Assembly (NCBI RefSeq): GCF_029227915.1
Contig: NC_079875.1
Span: forward strand, 26,484,001 to 26,544,000
From: Hydractinia symbiolongicarpus
Taxonomy: Eukaryota; Cnidaria; Hydrozoa; Anthoathecata; Hydractiniidae
DNA length: 60,000 nucleotides
Direction of reading: 5' to 3'
Shown here: positions 10,243 through 23,200 of the stretch, in pieces
How positions within the stretch are numbered: position 1 is the first letter of the stretch
How the letters are laid out: every line of letters begins with the position of its first letter
Translations under genes and position numbers: made by a program
Notes under the pieces: model-generated
What the model was told of the DNA's origin: nothing
Database searches by the model: none
What the model saw: the letters and a program-made list of their open reading frames with translations, nothing else

Positions 10243-12899
10243 TCATATTCTACCGCAGTATTTAATATTATACAGTATGTGTGTTCTTGTAAAAACAGTG
10301 CTATGACAGGATTTGCGTTTATAACACAATAAGTAATTAAGATAACTAAGCTATATCATAAATTTTGCCTCCAAAATTAAGTGCACTTTTTGGAGAAATT
10401 GATAGACTTTCATTACTGAATTTATTCTAGATTTTCTTATAATTTTCTTCTTGATTGAAGATTTATTCAGGTGACTACGGTGTTTATTTAATGAAATATT
10501 AGTATTAACACTTAATAAAATATTGACGTCAACTTCGAAATACCTCCTTTGTTCGTCTATATTTTATGCATTCCTTTGAGGCCATTGCTTGTGCAAATTG
10601 TTAAGCAAATACAAAATTATGACTTCTTCCGGAACGAGGGGAATTATTATGTAATTTGTTTTCTGTCATGGCGTTGTACATGGCCGGCACAACAAGTCCA
10701 ACATCCCTATTTCTCTTTTCTATAACTGTCGCTATTAGGATGTTTATTGGCCGCATCAGAAAATCGCCTTATCAATTTCAAATGTCTAATTGAAATGTGT
10801 GCAACAAGTCTCTCATCTTCTCCTTCAGTGTGACAAATTCTGGTATTAAAGAAGCTGGAAAAGAGATACTTGTGTGTATACTTGCTGTGTATTATTTGTT
10901 CTTAGGTGAGAAATTATGCAATTAGACCATGGAGGCAGGATACGTTGTTGTCAGACGGAAGTGGATTTTCCCATTATCATATCGATTCTGTCATAGGTAT
11001 GATTGAATAATGAAGTACCTTCTAATTCGACCAACTGCAAATCCCGTCCACTAAGATGCAACTCATTTAAAAGATATTTTTTATGTCACGAGAAGTTATT
11101 GATGTATTATACAGAATAGATCTTTTTTCTCATTCACTTTTGCCGTAATTGAATTGGGTTTTTAAATCAAACTATTTTCAGAGGAAACTAGTGATAGTGT
11201 AATACAAAATGAAATTTAGTGAAATGTAAAGTTTATAAGAGGAACAAAACGGTGGCAAACGCTTTATCTATGACATCATCCAGATTCCGTAAAATAACAA
11301 GAATATATGTGTTTACGTAGTACTAATGTTCTCAAACGAGATTTTAAGTTCTAGTTTAACACTCAACACTCAACTGAGACGAACAACACTTATGCGATTA
11401 TACAAGGATTCACAAAGAAGTATATGGGTAGTTAGGCCTAGGAACTAATAAATTTACATCATCTTCTCTAACAAGATTTTAGTAAAACTGAAGTAACTTA
11501 TGATATCAAACTTTATCAATCCGAAGTAGCAGAAAAGGTAACATGGAACGGGAAATGTACTACCCCTTAAATCTCGATTAAATTCTTATAATCGGAAAAA
11601 AGATTTTTCTGTAAAGTTTGGACACGTGATTAAGGGTGCTCCCTACTCTTAGTAACGAAAAGCATATTTTTAAGGAAAGTGGATTATTCTAGTTAATATG
11701 TATATATAGATGTACAAAGTAGTAAAAATATGGTACAGATACAATAAGCTAACGCCCAAGTGTGTTTGAGAAGAACCCACATAAAAAGGTTCATTATTTT
11801 TAAACTATTTGCGTAAAAATTACCATTTTATTCAAGATTTTAAAACACAGACAAGAGACATTTTAATCTCCTCTGGGTGATTACATTAATGTTGGTTGAA
11901 AGAAACCTGAATGATAAGAAGCATGTGTTTTTGAATGGGTCAAGGACAATAAACTTATTTAATTTCCCTTGGCCTTGCATCAATCAAATTCTGAAAAAAT
12001 AAAGACTTTTAAAATGATTTTGTCATATTTGGAAACTGTTGGTATGGTTGGAATTTTGCATACAAAATTAGTAAACTTGCCAAATTGTTTAGTTTTTTCT
12101 TTTATACTTTTCTGAATTAACCTTAATTATTTATGAGATGAAAAACAACGCATTCAATTCCATTGACATGGCCATCCCTTAAAGGCACTGGAAGCTTCAC
12201 TATATGAAAATCTTTTCTTTTTCTTTTAGATTGTGTGCAATGGGAGTGAGTGATGTAATCTTCCAATGCTCGTGGTGAAAAGAAAGCGAAACCGTTATTG
12301 TTTTTCTGCCCAAAATTTAAGCTATTTAATAAATCTTGATAAAGTTAAAAAACTGTTTTGATTTGTTTATTTTTGTTTTAATTGTTTCCCGTGAGTTTTC
12401 GAAATTCGTTCCAGCAGATTCTGTGGATTCTAGTGCCGGTATTTTTACGTAAAAAAAATACTGTTTTGTTGTAACGTCATTTACGAAATCGTTAACGTTA
12501 GGACCAACTTCTGCGGGTTGTACAACTCGATGTATTACATATTTTTCGGAATACTGTACTACGGAAAGTGTAATTTTGTATTGCAGTCTTTACTTTTATC
12601 ATTCTGTAGGAAAATGCGGTACAAAATTTTAACACGCGTAATCTAATTTTCTCGCCCATTTTGAAAAGAATATCCCACGTACATACAAAAAATACTTTTT
12701 TTGCGCAACGAATTGTTCTGCAGAGCATTCATTTTCCTACCTCGTCCCCAGGGTTCTTCTACGCTATGATATTCAATTTTGATATATTTCGGAATATGTT
12801 AGCGTCAAAGAAACAAGAAGCGGTAGGGACAAAGTATTGGATAGTTTAACTTTGCATGTAACTTGCAAAAAGCTTCGCAACCTTTCTTTTTAATTTCTA
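10243..12899. other. Non-coding stretch
   Basis: No gene, RNA or clear repeat was recognised. Short frames at 12498-12849 overlap on opposite strands and show no domain or splice support. Confidence 0.45.
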
Positions 12900-14936
12900 G
12901 TTATATTTTTTTACATTATAAAGAAATATTTCCCAAGCGTTAGTTTTAAGTTTAATGACTCTTTGCTTTTGTTAAAACTACCCAGTAAGGAATTAAATAT
13001 GACATTTTATCTTGTTCATATAGGAATTCATACCGGTCACTGATATCCCATGACATTTTAAGAAAAGAAATTAATTAAACAGAACGATTTAATTCCACGT
13101 CTTTTCGAGATTAGCCACGCTGTGTGAGAGAGAAATAGTTTCTAAATTTTTCTTAAAAAAACCAAGATTGGTTGGATAGAAGTTAGAGTAACCGATGGTA
13201 AGTTGCGCTTTTACTGATTTATCATCTATTTTTTTCTTTTGCCTGATTCAAAGAACGCTGCATCTGTTTTTAATTCATTTATAGATTGACCAAAGAAACT
13301 TAGAAGCAAGAATAGAAAATATGTCAAACTGAACGATGGTTAGTCAACTTATGTTGGTTTAGCAGCATTTTATGGAGAGGTGGAAAAAGGAATGAGGGAA
13401 CCTAGTAGAGGTTGGAATCAAATTCTGGATTGCTGTATATGTTTTTTTAATTTCTAATACATTACGCATCGAATGCAGTGAATAGGTGCGCGCCTGCCAA
13501 ACTGCAATATACTAACTAAAGTATATAAAATCTATGATTGATGCTTATACAATATACTTGCATATAAATTCTTAGCGCGTGTGTATTCTGAGAAATGCAA
13601 TTTACAATAGAATTAATACTATATTCAACGATAAATATCAAAATGTTAATACTGTTTTCTATTGTTGCAAAAGGTTTGTAATCATGGAATTAATAAAAAA
13701 AACTTGCTTTCATGCCTTGGATTATTATTTTACTGGAATCATAGTATACTGCTCAGATGAACGATACTAACGTATTTATTAAAATTGCAACGTAAATTTG
13801 TGTTCTTTGCAGGCTTTAATCGGGGAAGTTGATGTTTTTTTCGGAAGGATATCTTTCCGTAGTTATTCATTATAATATCGGATTTGTCCGTAAAAATAAC
13901 GTCGTCAAAGGCTTCCATGATTAATTGGAAATATTTTACGCCAGTAAAGGTCCATCTCAGTTTTTGTTTTGCTTTTCGCGAAGATCTAAACGAAAGTACG
14001 TAATAAACCAAGAAAGAATGCAAATATTAGCTTGGCTTTTAAGTAAACAAAAAAATCGTACCAACAAATGCAAGTTTGTCATTTTGTTTATAGCATCTGT
14101 CTATAAATCAAAATGTGGTATGTTCAAAATTCTTTGACGTCCAGACCGGTTTTGCTGTTATAATGTCGCGCTCACGATGTTAGGTGTTCTGATTCCAGTA
14201 CTATAGAATAGAATCATTATGTACCGTTCTGTATGGCTGTCAAATGCTTAGCTAATCACCCTTTGATAACTGGGCATTAAAATTTCAACATAAAGAAGAA
14301 TTAGCAGTTTCGATTTTACTAAACTTATATTACAGCGCACAATAATTATTATTTTCAAAAAAATTCAGCTTTTCTCAAACATTGGGGCACACTGGTCGAA
14401 CTCCTCTATTGAAATTTTTACTATTTGCAACCTTGCGGGTCTCCATGTTTCGATCTTGTTATAACAAACAATGTTTATCAAACCTTTTCTCACTAGATGC
14501 AATAGGAGATGTTGCAGCTAGTTACAAAAGCTAAAACACAAACAAAGCCGTATTTATCTTAAAACAGACAGAATTGTCCATTTCAGTTGTTGAATTGAAT
14601 ACTTAAGTTCTTAAAGTATTTCTGTTCAAATGGATTTCTATGAGTCTTTTAGCGCCTTTTTATGAACAGCATGTAGGATTATCATTTTCGGCTAATTTGT
14701 CCTGATTGATCCTTTTTTGTCTTCCTTGATTATTTATTAAAACCATTTTCATCCGCCGTAATATTGCAAACTTTCTCACGCGCTAAAAAATATATAATTA
14801 GAACGGAGATGTATTTATTTTAAATTTGCATTCTACGGCTTTTTGTGACCGTGTGAGCTTGTGACGTATCACACGTTTCTGTAACAAGCGTTTCTATTAC
14901 TATAATAACTATACTTCTGTGTTACAATAATACAGT

Positions 14937-15528
14937 TACATCCCGGTAACACGAACCTCCAAGGGGCTAGAGAAAACAGTTCGACTTAACGAATGTTCGA
15001 CTTAAACGAAGCCCCCGTTAATTCAAATTTAGACAAAAATGATATTAGCTCGAGTTAAGGCGACTTTTTTATTTTCACGTGCCGATCCCTAAGAAAAATG
15101 CGTTATCACTATTACTGCAGAAGCAACGCCTTTCATTATCCAACTGTCAGAACAAAAGTGTATGGTGGACAATTTAAAAAAACATAACATATAATTTAAA
15201 AGGGGATCATTGCAAGGAAGTAACTTTTGTTACAAGCAAGAATGTATTTATTTTCTTATCTTTTTTTCTACTTCTTCAGCCATCCATCTAACGCTTAAAA
15301 ATTTGTAAGATCAAAACTTTCAGCAAATTGAAGAGCTTTCTTTTTTATCGCCATCCATATTATTGCCATCAAAACGAACATTTTGGCTCCTTTGTAAAGA
15401 GAACTATTTAAGAACAGCATCTTTTGAATTATCTGGCTACGTTACATACCAGTATTTATTTTTCGAACCTTTAACAATTCGAGCTAATAAAAGTTCGAGC
15501 TAACAGGTGTTCGCGTTACAGGGAGATA
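14937..15528. mobile_element. MITE with ~20-bp inverted ends and TA flanks
   Basis: The left end TACATCCCGGTAACACGAAC matches the reverse-complemented right end TATCTCCCTGTAACGCGAAC. The subterminal motifs TTCGACTTAACGAA and GTTCGAGCTAA are typical of nonautonomous pogo/Tigger-like (Tc1-mariner) elements, but that assignment is an inference. There is no transposase frame. It interrupts segmental-duplication copy A. Confidence 0.6.
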
Positions 15529-15949
15529 ATTGAGTTTTTACCGTTTTTGATTGGTTAATCTACACGAAATATATTATGTTACTTTTTTCTACTGAGAGAC
15601 GAGTGCAACTTCACATAATGCAAACAGCTTTTATGTTTTCTATGATTGGCTAAAAAAACATTTTTTTATTTTTTTATTTGATTAGTTAATAATTCGTTGA
15701 GTATAAGTTATTGTTTTCTCGCAAACGAAAGAGGAAAATTAGTAAATCACGTGCCTAAATTTTACAGAATAATTTACTGGTTAAAAAAAGTTGTTGTTGG
15801 TTTCTTATTATAAAGATAATTTTAACGGAAGTTGTCATATTTTCCCGATAAAAATTTTTTTATTAAGAACTTAAGCGGTAGCTTTGAGAATAGCCAAAAA
15901 TTAAACATTCAGCTATGAGTAAGTGTCATAACCATATACAATTCTTTAA

Positions 15950-16330
15950 AAACAGAAAGGGTTGGCCCGAACCCAATCTATCATATTATTACGAAAAAGT
16001 GGAAGTAACTGACGTCATCTTCTGCTTTGCTATTTAGGGTTCCCACGGGACCGAAATAGAACTTTTACATTCCTTTCGAAACAGATGGATTTATGACGTA
16101 ACCGTTCGTCAAAATTTAGCCTATACGTTTTCCTGCGTGTATCTCCCTAACTGTTCGTCAAAAACACAAGATTCTGTACATTTCCTGAATCAGCGTTTAA
16201 AGCTCAACATATTACGGCAACGGACAAACAAATTTCGCCAAATTATTTTTATATTTACACTGCTGACATTAGCCAAACACGTAAAACAACAAAAGATTTT
16301 TCTACGAGGCTTATCGACTGGTACAATAAA
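15950..16330 (+). mobile_element. Helitron-body remnant (plus orientation)
   Basis: Contains TGACGTCATC, then TGTACATTTCCTGAATCAGCGTTTAAAGCTCAAC, whose reverse complement matches the repeated internal unit of the Helitrons at 45915-47185 (GAGCTTAAACTGCTGATCAAGAAAATGTATA ... GATGAGATATAAGGGTT; parts shown). No terminal motifs were found. Confidence 0.45.
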
Positions 16331-18004
16331 TTGACGTTGAATAACATGGAAACGAATGGAAGTAACAATTTAAATTAATATTTCATAACTGGGCTAACAG
16401 GGTTAATACATCTGTTATAAAAATTGAACAGATTGCATTAATAAAGATACTCTTGAACCTTGAGAATGTAAACAACCCTTCGTTCAAACCACGTGATCCT
16501 ATAAATTTTTTGATCAGTGTTTAAACAATGGAATTGGGTAATTAAAAAAAATGTGTATAAGCAGCATTCAAATTTATTTTCGAAAATTATTAGGCAAAAA
16601 ATCGAATAATCGAATTTTGCATTTCACTTCCTTTTAAAATTCCTTCTAAAAGTCCTTCCTTATCGTCCAAGTAATTGTTCCCACACGTTTATATCTATAT
16701 TTTTTCGGTTCACTCGAGCAAAGTCGTGATTTTGTTGATAATTGTACGAAGAATGTTTGTGAATTGCGCGTCTTGTTTTTAGTTCAAACACAAAATTTTC
16801 TCGACATTTGACAGATTGATTTTCCGTTCATGGATGTTCACATTTCTAAAGAGTTTTTTTAAGGTAAGAAGAGATTACTGTTTGTAAAATGTGCTGTTTC
16901 TTATAGCGATTGACGAATAAAAATGTTTTTTCAGTATAATATTTGCAATTCTTTATCTGTAAACTTTATTTATTTATTTTGTATTATATTTAGATAAAAA
17001 TATGAAACAAGTGCATAATCAGTGACATGGAAGGTCCGATCATAGTGTCAATTCGAATATCTGCAAGTATAAAATGTTATGACAAAGATCTCAAGACTTA
17101 TGGGTGCAAGCAAATAGATTGTAGTCCAATTCGGAAATTCTTGCAAGCTTTACATTACAACGGAGTTTTTAAATTTATGTGAAAATCGAAATATAATCAG
17201 TTTAATAGCTTATTAAACAGTATTAAACAGCTTCCAATGTCTGTTAAACTGTTTCAGAGACTTTGTTGTGCGACAAAAAACTGACTTGATGCAGGTGTTC
17301 TGTGTTGTTGAGGGCAAAATAATAAAAGTCACTATTGCTTCGCTTACATTGCATCTGTAATGACGATATTTGAATAGTTGTGTCGTGTTGGATAATGGTT
17401 TGGTCACGTTGTTGCTAACATGGTTCTACACAAGATAACAATCTATCTGTCTGGAAAAAACTCAAACCAACTAAATATTACTATAAAATTATGTATTACT
17501 TGTGTTGTTCTACCATGCTCTTCAAACTTACTCCGCAAAATTAACGAGCTATCTACGTTCATTTGTTTAGGTTCATTCGTTTGAGTCTTGATTGAGCACT
17601 AACCAGTTATTATATCTTTATACTATAAGCGAATTTGTTCACATTATATACAACTAGTAATTTTTAAAATATTAGGTAATATATTTTATAGATATGCTTA
17701 GTATCGAGAATAGCATCCATGAACTGGAATAATCACAATCTGATAACAGTTTGCTCGTTTGTCTTTCTTAAATGAAAAGTGCGGTGAATATAAAGTAAAC
17801 ATCGCTTCACGCCCGGACTGCAATTTGCAAATATGCAATCCAATAATCGATAATAAACGGACTATAAATTCTATAGCCGGTTATAAATTATATTTTTTTT
17901 TGTATTTTGCAAGTGGATTAATGTTTAAAAAGTCAGGAAAGACCTGTCAGCACATCAAGATATTTTTAGATGTTTGTGTACTCGTTGCATTTACTGTGTA
18001 AAAC

Positions 18005-18190
18005 GCTGAACAAAGTAATGTATAGAAACATGTGCTTTCAACGAACGGTTAAGAAGATACAAGGGTTTAGAAGTTTTTCTCACGTCAGAGAAAGTTCGGC
18101 ACAAATTATTTGTCCATCGCGTACAAATTATTTGTCCATTGCGTAGAGCTCGAAAGGCTGATTAAGAAAATGTATAGGATCGTAATGGTT
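18005..18190 (-). mobile_element. Helitron-body remnant (minus orientation)
   Basis: GGCTGATTAAGAAAATGTAT and a preceding AACGGTTAAGAAGATACAAGGGTTTAGAAGTTTTTCTCACGTCAG (abridged comparison) follow the same order as the internal units at 46060-46190 and 46600-46690. There are no ends, so this is a decayed fragment. Confidence 0.45.
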
Positions 18191-18597
18191 TCCACCATCA
18201 ACATGAAATAATGTTTTTGACGTCGTGATGTTTAATTTGTCGATTGACATTTACGTTTCATTTAATGTTTTAACTTATGTTCCTGGGTGACCTTATATTC
18301 GAGCTGCGCATGCAAAAAGTTCACTGTCGATGCCTAATTTAGCTACTAAATTTCCAAAAGTACGATTGCAACTAAGTCAATTACATTAAGTTGTTGCTGT
18401 TGACTATCATTATAACATTCACTTAATGCAAGAAAAACGTTTGGAAGGTATTCCGTTAAAAAACGCAGTGGATAATTGTACGCGATTTTAAGTATTTTTA
18501 CAATAAGCTCAAACCGAAACGTCTAACGTATTAAAATTAATGTATTAGTTATAATTGCAACAAACGACGATGTCATCAATAGATAAAGACTCATGAA

Positions 18598-18800
18598 GTA
18601 CATATCACATGCCGGACGTGGATTCAAACTGTCAAACTGGCTATTTTTTATAATTGCGAGAACTTCATTTTGCGACTTTTTTCGCCTGAAAAAACTTAAG
18701 TAGATATCACATCCCGGACGGGAATTCAAACTGTCAAACCGGCTGTTTTTTATAATTGCGAGAACTTCATTTTGCGACTTTTTTCGCCTGAAAAAACTTT
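18598..18800. repeat. ~104-bp tandem duplication
   Basis: Two units share ATATCACATSCCGGACG..ATTCAAACTGTCAAAC and a nearly identical second half ending CGCCTGAAAAAACTT. A related lead-in (TATTAGTTATAATTGCAACAA) occurs at 18544 and 19244. Confidence 0.85.
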
Positions 18801-19748
18801 CGCAAATCTAAAAATTGTAAAATATTTGTAAAAAAACTTGAGATTTGTGATTTATAGGTAAGTGTAAATTAACTTATTCATCAACTTGTGGCTCAACTCC
18901 ATAAAAATCATTGTCATCAACTTTAAATGCTTGCAGAAATGCAATAAACTGTGTGCGATTTGTCAAAGCAGCCTTTGAAAATGGAAACCTAGGATGTAGC
19001 CTGTGAAGAATATATCCAACCTTTAAACGTTTTTTTAGAATTTTCGTTCGCCTGAAGGTGTTTCTTTTTTATTGCTGTTCATAAATCGTTAGCATATGTG
19101 TTAATGCTTTTACTTTTTTAAATAATAACGATCGTAGCCTGTAATCTTCCCCTGCAAACGATATTTCAAGACGCCTTTTAACTTCTTACTTAGTGACACT
19201 AGCCCAGCTGACATAAAAACGTCCAAACTTATTAAGAGTAATGTATTAGTTATAATTGCAACAAGCAATGATGTCATTTAGTAGAGATATAACTCTTCAA
19301 AACACGCCTTATGTGATGTCGTATCTATAAACGTTTTTGAAGACGTTCCCAAGTCTTCAATGTTAAATTTAAACGTTTCTAATTACTGCAGGTGTCGTAG
19401 TATCAGATACAGCATGTAGATGCATGTATGCAGACAGTTAGAATTGACGATGTCACAAATCCAGAAATTATAGAAAACGATAACAAAATGCTTTCATTTC
19501 TATTATTGAAAAAAAAACAGTTAAAAAGAATTTTTAAAATAACATTTCTGAAAAATAACAGAGAGAAAAAAAGTACGCGTAATTGATACCAAAAACATTG
19601 AAATATCAAGGGGAACATCTGGTTATATGGACGGCGTTTTGATATCTCAATTACGGAATGTATGGTCAATCTATACCATACTTATACTTTGCTAAACGTA
19701 AACTCGCATTTCTTTAACAAAGTCGGAAGTTGATTGTTAACACATTTC
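18801..19748. other. Non-coding stretch up to the Copia insertion
   Basis: No gene supported. ATTTC at 19744-19748 is the left target-site duplication of the Copia element. Confidence 0.5.
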
Positions 19749-20001
19749 TGAAAATTAGTACTAAATGTTAGTTACCTTGAACAGAAAACAATTTCTCCAG
19801 TCAAATAATCCAAGTGAAAACAAACAATTAATTAACTCTCAATAACACCACTATTAATATCATTAACACGACGATTAGCAATTAACAATGTTCTCCAATG
19901 TAACCATTAAACAATATCACTGGTATAACTCAAGCTCCTCCACAGCTATGATTTGTTATTACTTTAATTAGTTAATATCTCGTCTAAAGGGAAAAGTATC
20001 A
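19749..20001 (-). repeat. Copia 3' LTR
   Basis: 253 bp, plus-strand TGAAAATTAG...AAAGTATCA. It matches 24615-24867 with three visible substitutions (near 19768, 19852 and 19987). In the element's orientation it begins TGATACTTTT and ends CTAATTTTCA. Confidence 0.95.
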
Positions 20002-20024
20002 ATCTCCCTTCTTTTCTTCTTTTC
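20002..20024 (-). promoter_or_regulatory. Copia polypurine tract
   Basis: On the minus strand GAAAAGAAGAAAAGAAGGGA then GAT runs directly into the 3' LTR start TGATACT. Polypurine tracts here prime plus-strand DNA synthesis during reverse transcription. Confidence 0.85.
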
Positions 20025-20213
20025 GTTGATTGTAAATTCGTATCAATTGCATTCACAGTATCAGGCCATAGTCTCATGGTTAGCTATCTCCCGAAAATGA
20101 ATGTCAATCTCAATGTCCCTTTTACAACAATCTATCAACGAGATGTCTATCAACGAAAATCAACGTCTTTTCAATAACAAATTTCTATGAGCAATTATAA
20201 CATAAATTTGCAA

Positions 20214-20220
<7 letters not shown>

Positions 20221-20245
<25 letters not shown>
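20221..20245 (-). repeat. A25 homopolymer (minus strand) after the Copia stop codon
   Basis: A run of 25 T on the plus strand lies 22 bases past the gag-pol stop and about 220 bases before the polypurine tract. LTR elements do not encode internal poly(A). It could be slippage, or a scar of template switching onto a polyadenylated RNA. Confidence 0.9.
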
Positions 20246-20267
20246 AACACAAACAATGGTGAAATGT

Positions 20268-23200
20268 CTATTTTTCACCATCAATGACCGATGTTAAATC
20301 CCCTGACTTGAGAACTTCCATCAGGGAAAAAAGAGATGCCCCTTTCTTTGTCAGCACATCGGCTATTTGATGTTTTCCATCGATCCATCGTAGGGTGACT
20401 TCATCGTTGTTGATCATCTGCCTTAAGGCATTTATTTCCACTCGGAGTCGTTTGTCTGATACTGTCTTGGTTGAACCAGCACATTCGAAGAGTGATCTAC
20501 TATCAGTTAAACATACAACTTCAGGTTTTTCGGCTAAAGACTCTTCAATCATTTTAGCCAAGAAGAATGCTGTGTCAGCTCCATCTACAGAAGCTAGTGA
20601 CTCCGCTGAAAGAGTTGAACGTACTACACGACGAACTTTATTTGAGCTCCAGGAAATTGGTGATGATTTTCCTGAACCATCAGTTAAGAAGGCGATATGA
20701 CCACCTTGACTTTGACCTCCTTCGAGATTGTTGAAGCTGGCATCAGTGAAAACCTTGATGCTTAGGTTATTCAAGGTAAGTTTTGGCACAGTAATGTGGC
20801 AATCTTGAGATTTCAAGAACTTTATCGTCTTATTGATGAGTTTAATATCAGCTAGAGTAGCTGTTGTTACTCTTGATGACACATCGCTTACGGTGAAGCT
20901 AATTTCTGGTCTTGACATACATGCCAACCAATTGAGCTTCCCAATTGATTGTCTCATTTTAGATTTTTCAACTTCATTGATTGGTTCATCCTTAGAGCAT
21001 TTTATTCTCTCCATACTGAGAGTGATTGGCTCTAGCTCATTGATATAATCGGCTTGTTTGATGGTGATTGTTCCATCTTCATTTTGATCGAGGTCAACAC
21101 CAATATATTTGAAGTGTCGCATATGTTCACTACTGGTCTTGAAGATACTCTTCAACTTTGATACCACATTAACGAAGGTAGAACTTCCTGCCCAAATCAC
21201 GTCATCAACGAAACATACCAATATTCCGAAAATCAATGTATTTGAAGACCAGATGAATATTCCTTGATCTAGTTCAATAGGCTTTCCACCGAGTTGAATT
21301 AATTCACTTCGCAGTTTTAGGTACCAGCTATGACTTGCGTCAGCAAGACCATACACCGTTTTTGACAACTTCCAAAGGTTTTTGGTATTAGCCTCCTTCG
21401 GCGGCAGAACAATGACTTCTCTGTCAATCTTCTTTCCTTGAAGGAATGCTGTTTTGATGTCCAGAGAATTCAACATCCAATTTTTGGATGAAATTATCGT
21501 CAATGCTAATCTCAATCCTTCCTTAGAGCACGTTGGACTGTCTGTTTTAAAATTTTGGACTTCTTCAAAACCACGTGCCACAAGTCGTGCCTTAACTGAA
21601 GGTTGGCCATCAATAATCTTTGGTGTTACAACCCATCGTAGACTCATAGTTTCTTGTCCTTCATTAGGTATCTCGATGTAGACTGAATTGTTAATCCATG
21701 ACTGTAGTTCTTTTGACTTTGCTGACAGTACTTCACTGCTGTTGGTGATCAGAGTGACTTCTGAAGGATCATCATTGATTTCAATATCCTTGATGTTTGC
21801 AAAGTTTACCGCTCTCTTCATACCAGTTTCTGTTTCTACATTAAACCAGCCATCATGCTTGCCTCCAACTTTCCCTGCTCTTGATATGATTTTAGCCTTT
21901 TTCCATTCCCCACCTTTGTCCTTATACTTTAGACAAAGATTCGGTCTTAATTTCGGCTTCTCCCTCGGCAGCATGCTATGTGCTTCAGCAGAAATTGGCT
22001 GTGTCTGATGAGCTGGTGCATCATTGTTTAAAGGCTCTGATTTTTCAGACGATTGATCTTCATTTTCTGATTTTTCAGACGAATGATCTTCATTTTCATT
22101 GCCAGATCCTGATTCTGATTCTGATTCTTGGAATCTAGGTGGTTGTTCCTCAGTGAAGGTGTTGTCCCCTGCCTCTGTCGTTTTTTCTGATGAACCACAG
22201 CCGCCGTCATGTACCAATTTTACATGACAAGGATGGACCCGAACATAATAGCTTCCATGTTTGATCAAAATTTGTTGGCCGTCCTGACCAAGCACAGTGC
22301 CAGGACCTTTCCATTCGTTGCTATCGTTCCGTTTATAGTAAACATTATCACCTGTAAGATATTTGGTTTCTCCTGAAGATCTAATGTTGTGAGATAGTGC
22401 CCTTCTGATTCTTTCTGAGTGCTCACTTGCAATAAATGCTTCTCGAGCCTTGTGAAGGGCTTCCAGATTCTCTCTCATTAACTGCGTTGCTGGTTTTCCT
22501 GACAAGGCTGGTGGTTTGTCATCCATTAGTGATGGTAGACGTGGATTCGTTCCAATTGCTAACTGATATGGTGTAAAACCGTGTGCATTATGTAGTGAAT
22601 TCTTTGCATTTACACACCAATAAAGAGCAATATTCAAGCTGCAACTTGTATCATTGAGCACCTTGTCTAGCATGTTGGATAGTGTTTGGTTGTGTCTCTC
22701 AACAATACCATTTGACCAAGGGGATTCCGCGGCAGTTGTCTTAATTGTGATGCCAAATTGTTCTGCTAGATTGATGAGTTCTTCGTTAGCAAATTCACCG
22801 CCATTGTCGACTAAAAATTTATCACACGAGCCATAAACAGATATCCATGTCTTTAGTATTGCTTCAATAACAGTGGTCGGGTTTTTGTCCTTTATTATTG
22901 TTGCAGCAGATAGGCGAGTACAGAGATCGATTAGGTGAAGGATGATTTTCTTGTCGTAGAATTTTAGATCCATCGCAACGGTTTCAAGGAACTTAGATCC
23001 CATGGGTAATCCTACTACAGGGCGAGGTGGTGGTCGTCGGTAGATTTGGCATGTTTTACATTCTTTATCAATTCTTTTTACTTCTGATATCAATTCTTCA
23101 TTGTTGTTCCATGGTGGTCCTGCCTTATTGATCAATGACATGAGTTGATTGAGAGATGGGTGAGCAAACTGTCGGTGAAGTTTTTCAGCGATTACAGTCA

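Larger units (their letters stand above)
12900..17845. repeat. Segmental duplication, copy A
   Basis: Collinear, same-orientation similarity to 37255-41500 in many blocks. Examples: 13040-13210 with 37395-37545 (GATATCCCATGACATTTTAA, CCGATGGTAAGTTGCG); 14390-14450 with 38165-38220; 16340-16530 with 39545-39745 (TTTTTTGATCAG); 16770-16990 with 39768-39990; 17710-17840 with 41360-41500. Divergence is substantial with many indels, so the duplication is old. Copy A carries a MITE at 14937-15528 that copy B appears to lack. A paired donor/acceptor-like signal (GATGGTAAGTTGC ... TTTATAG) at 13193-13285 is partly shared with copy B, but no readable exon follows in A. Confidence 0.75.

Noticed and set aside
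13579-14137. Small frames in segmental duplication copy A
   Set aside because: Not preserved in copy B and overlapping on opposite strands.
20221-20245. Poly(A) tail of a processed pseudogene
   Set aside because: It lies inside a complete LTR element between stop codon and polypurine tract. No separate insert with its own target duplication was visible.
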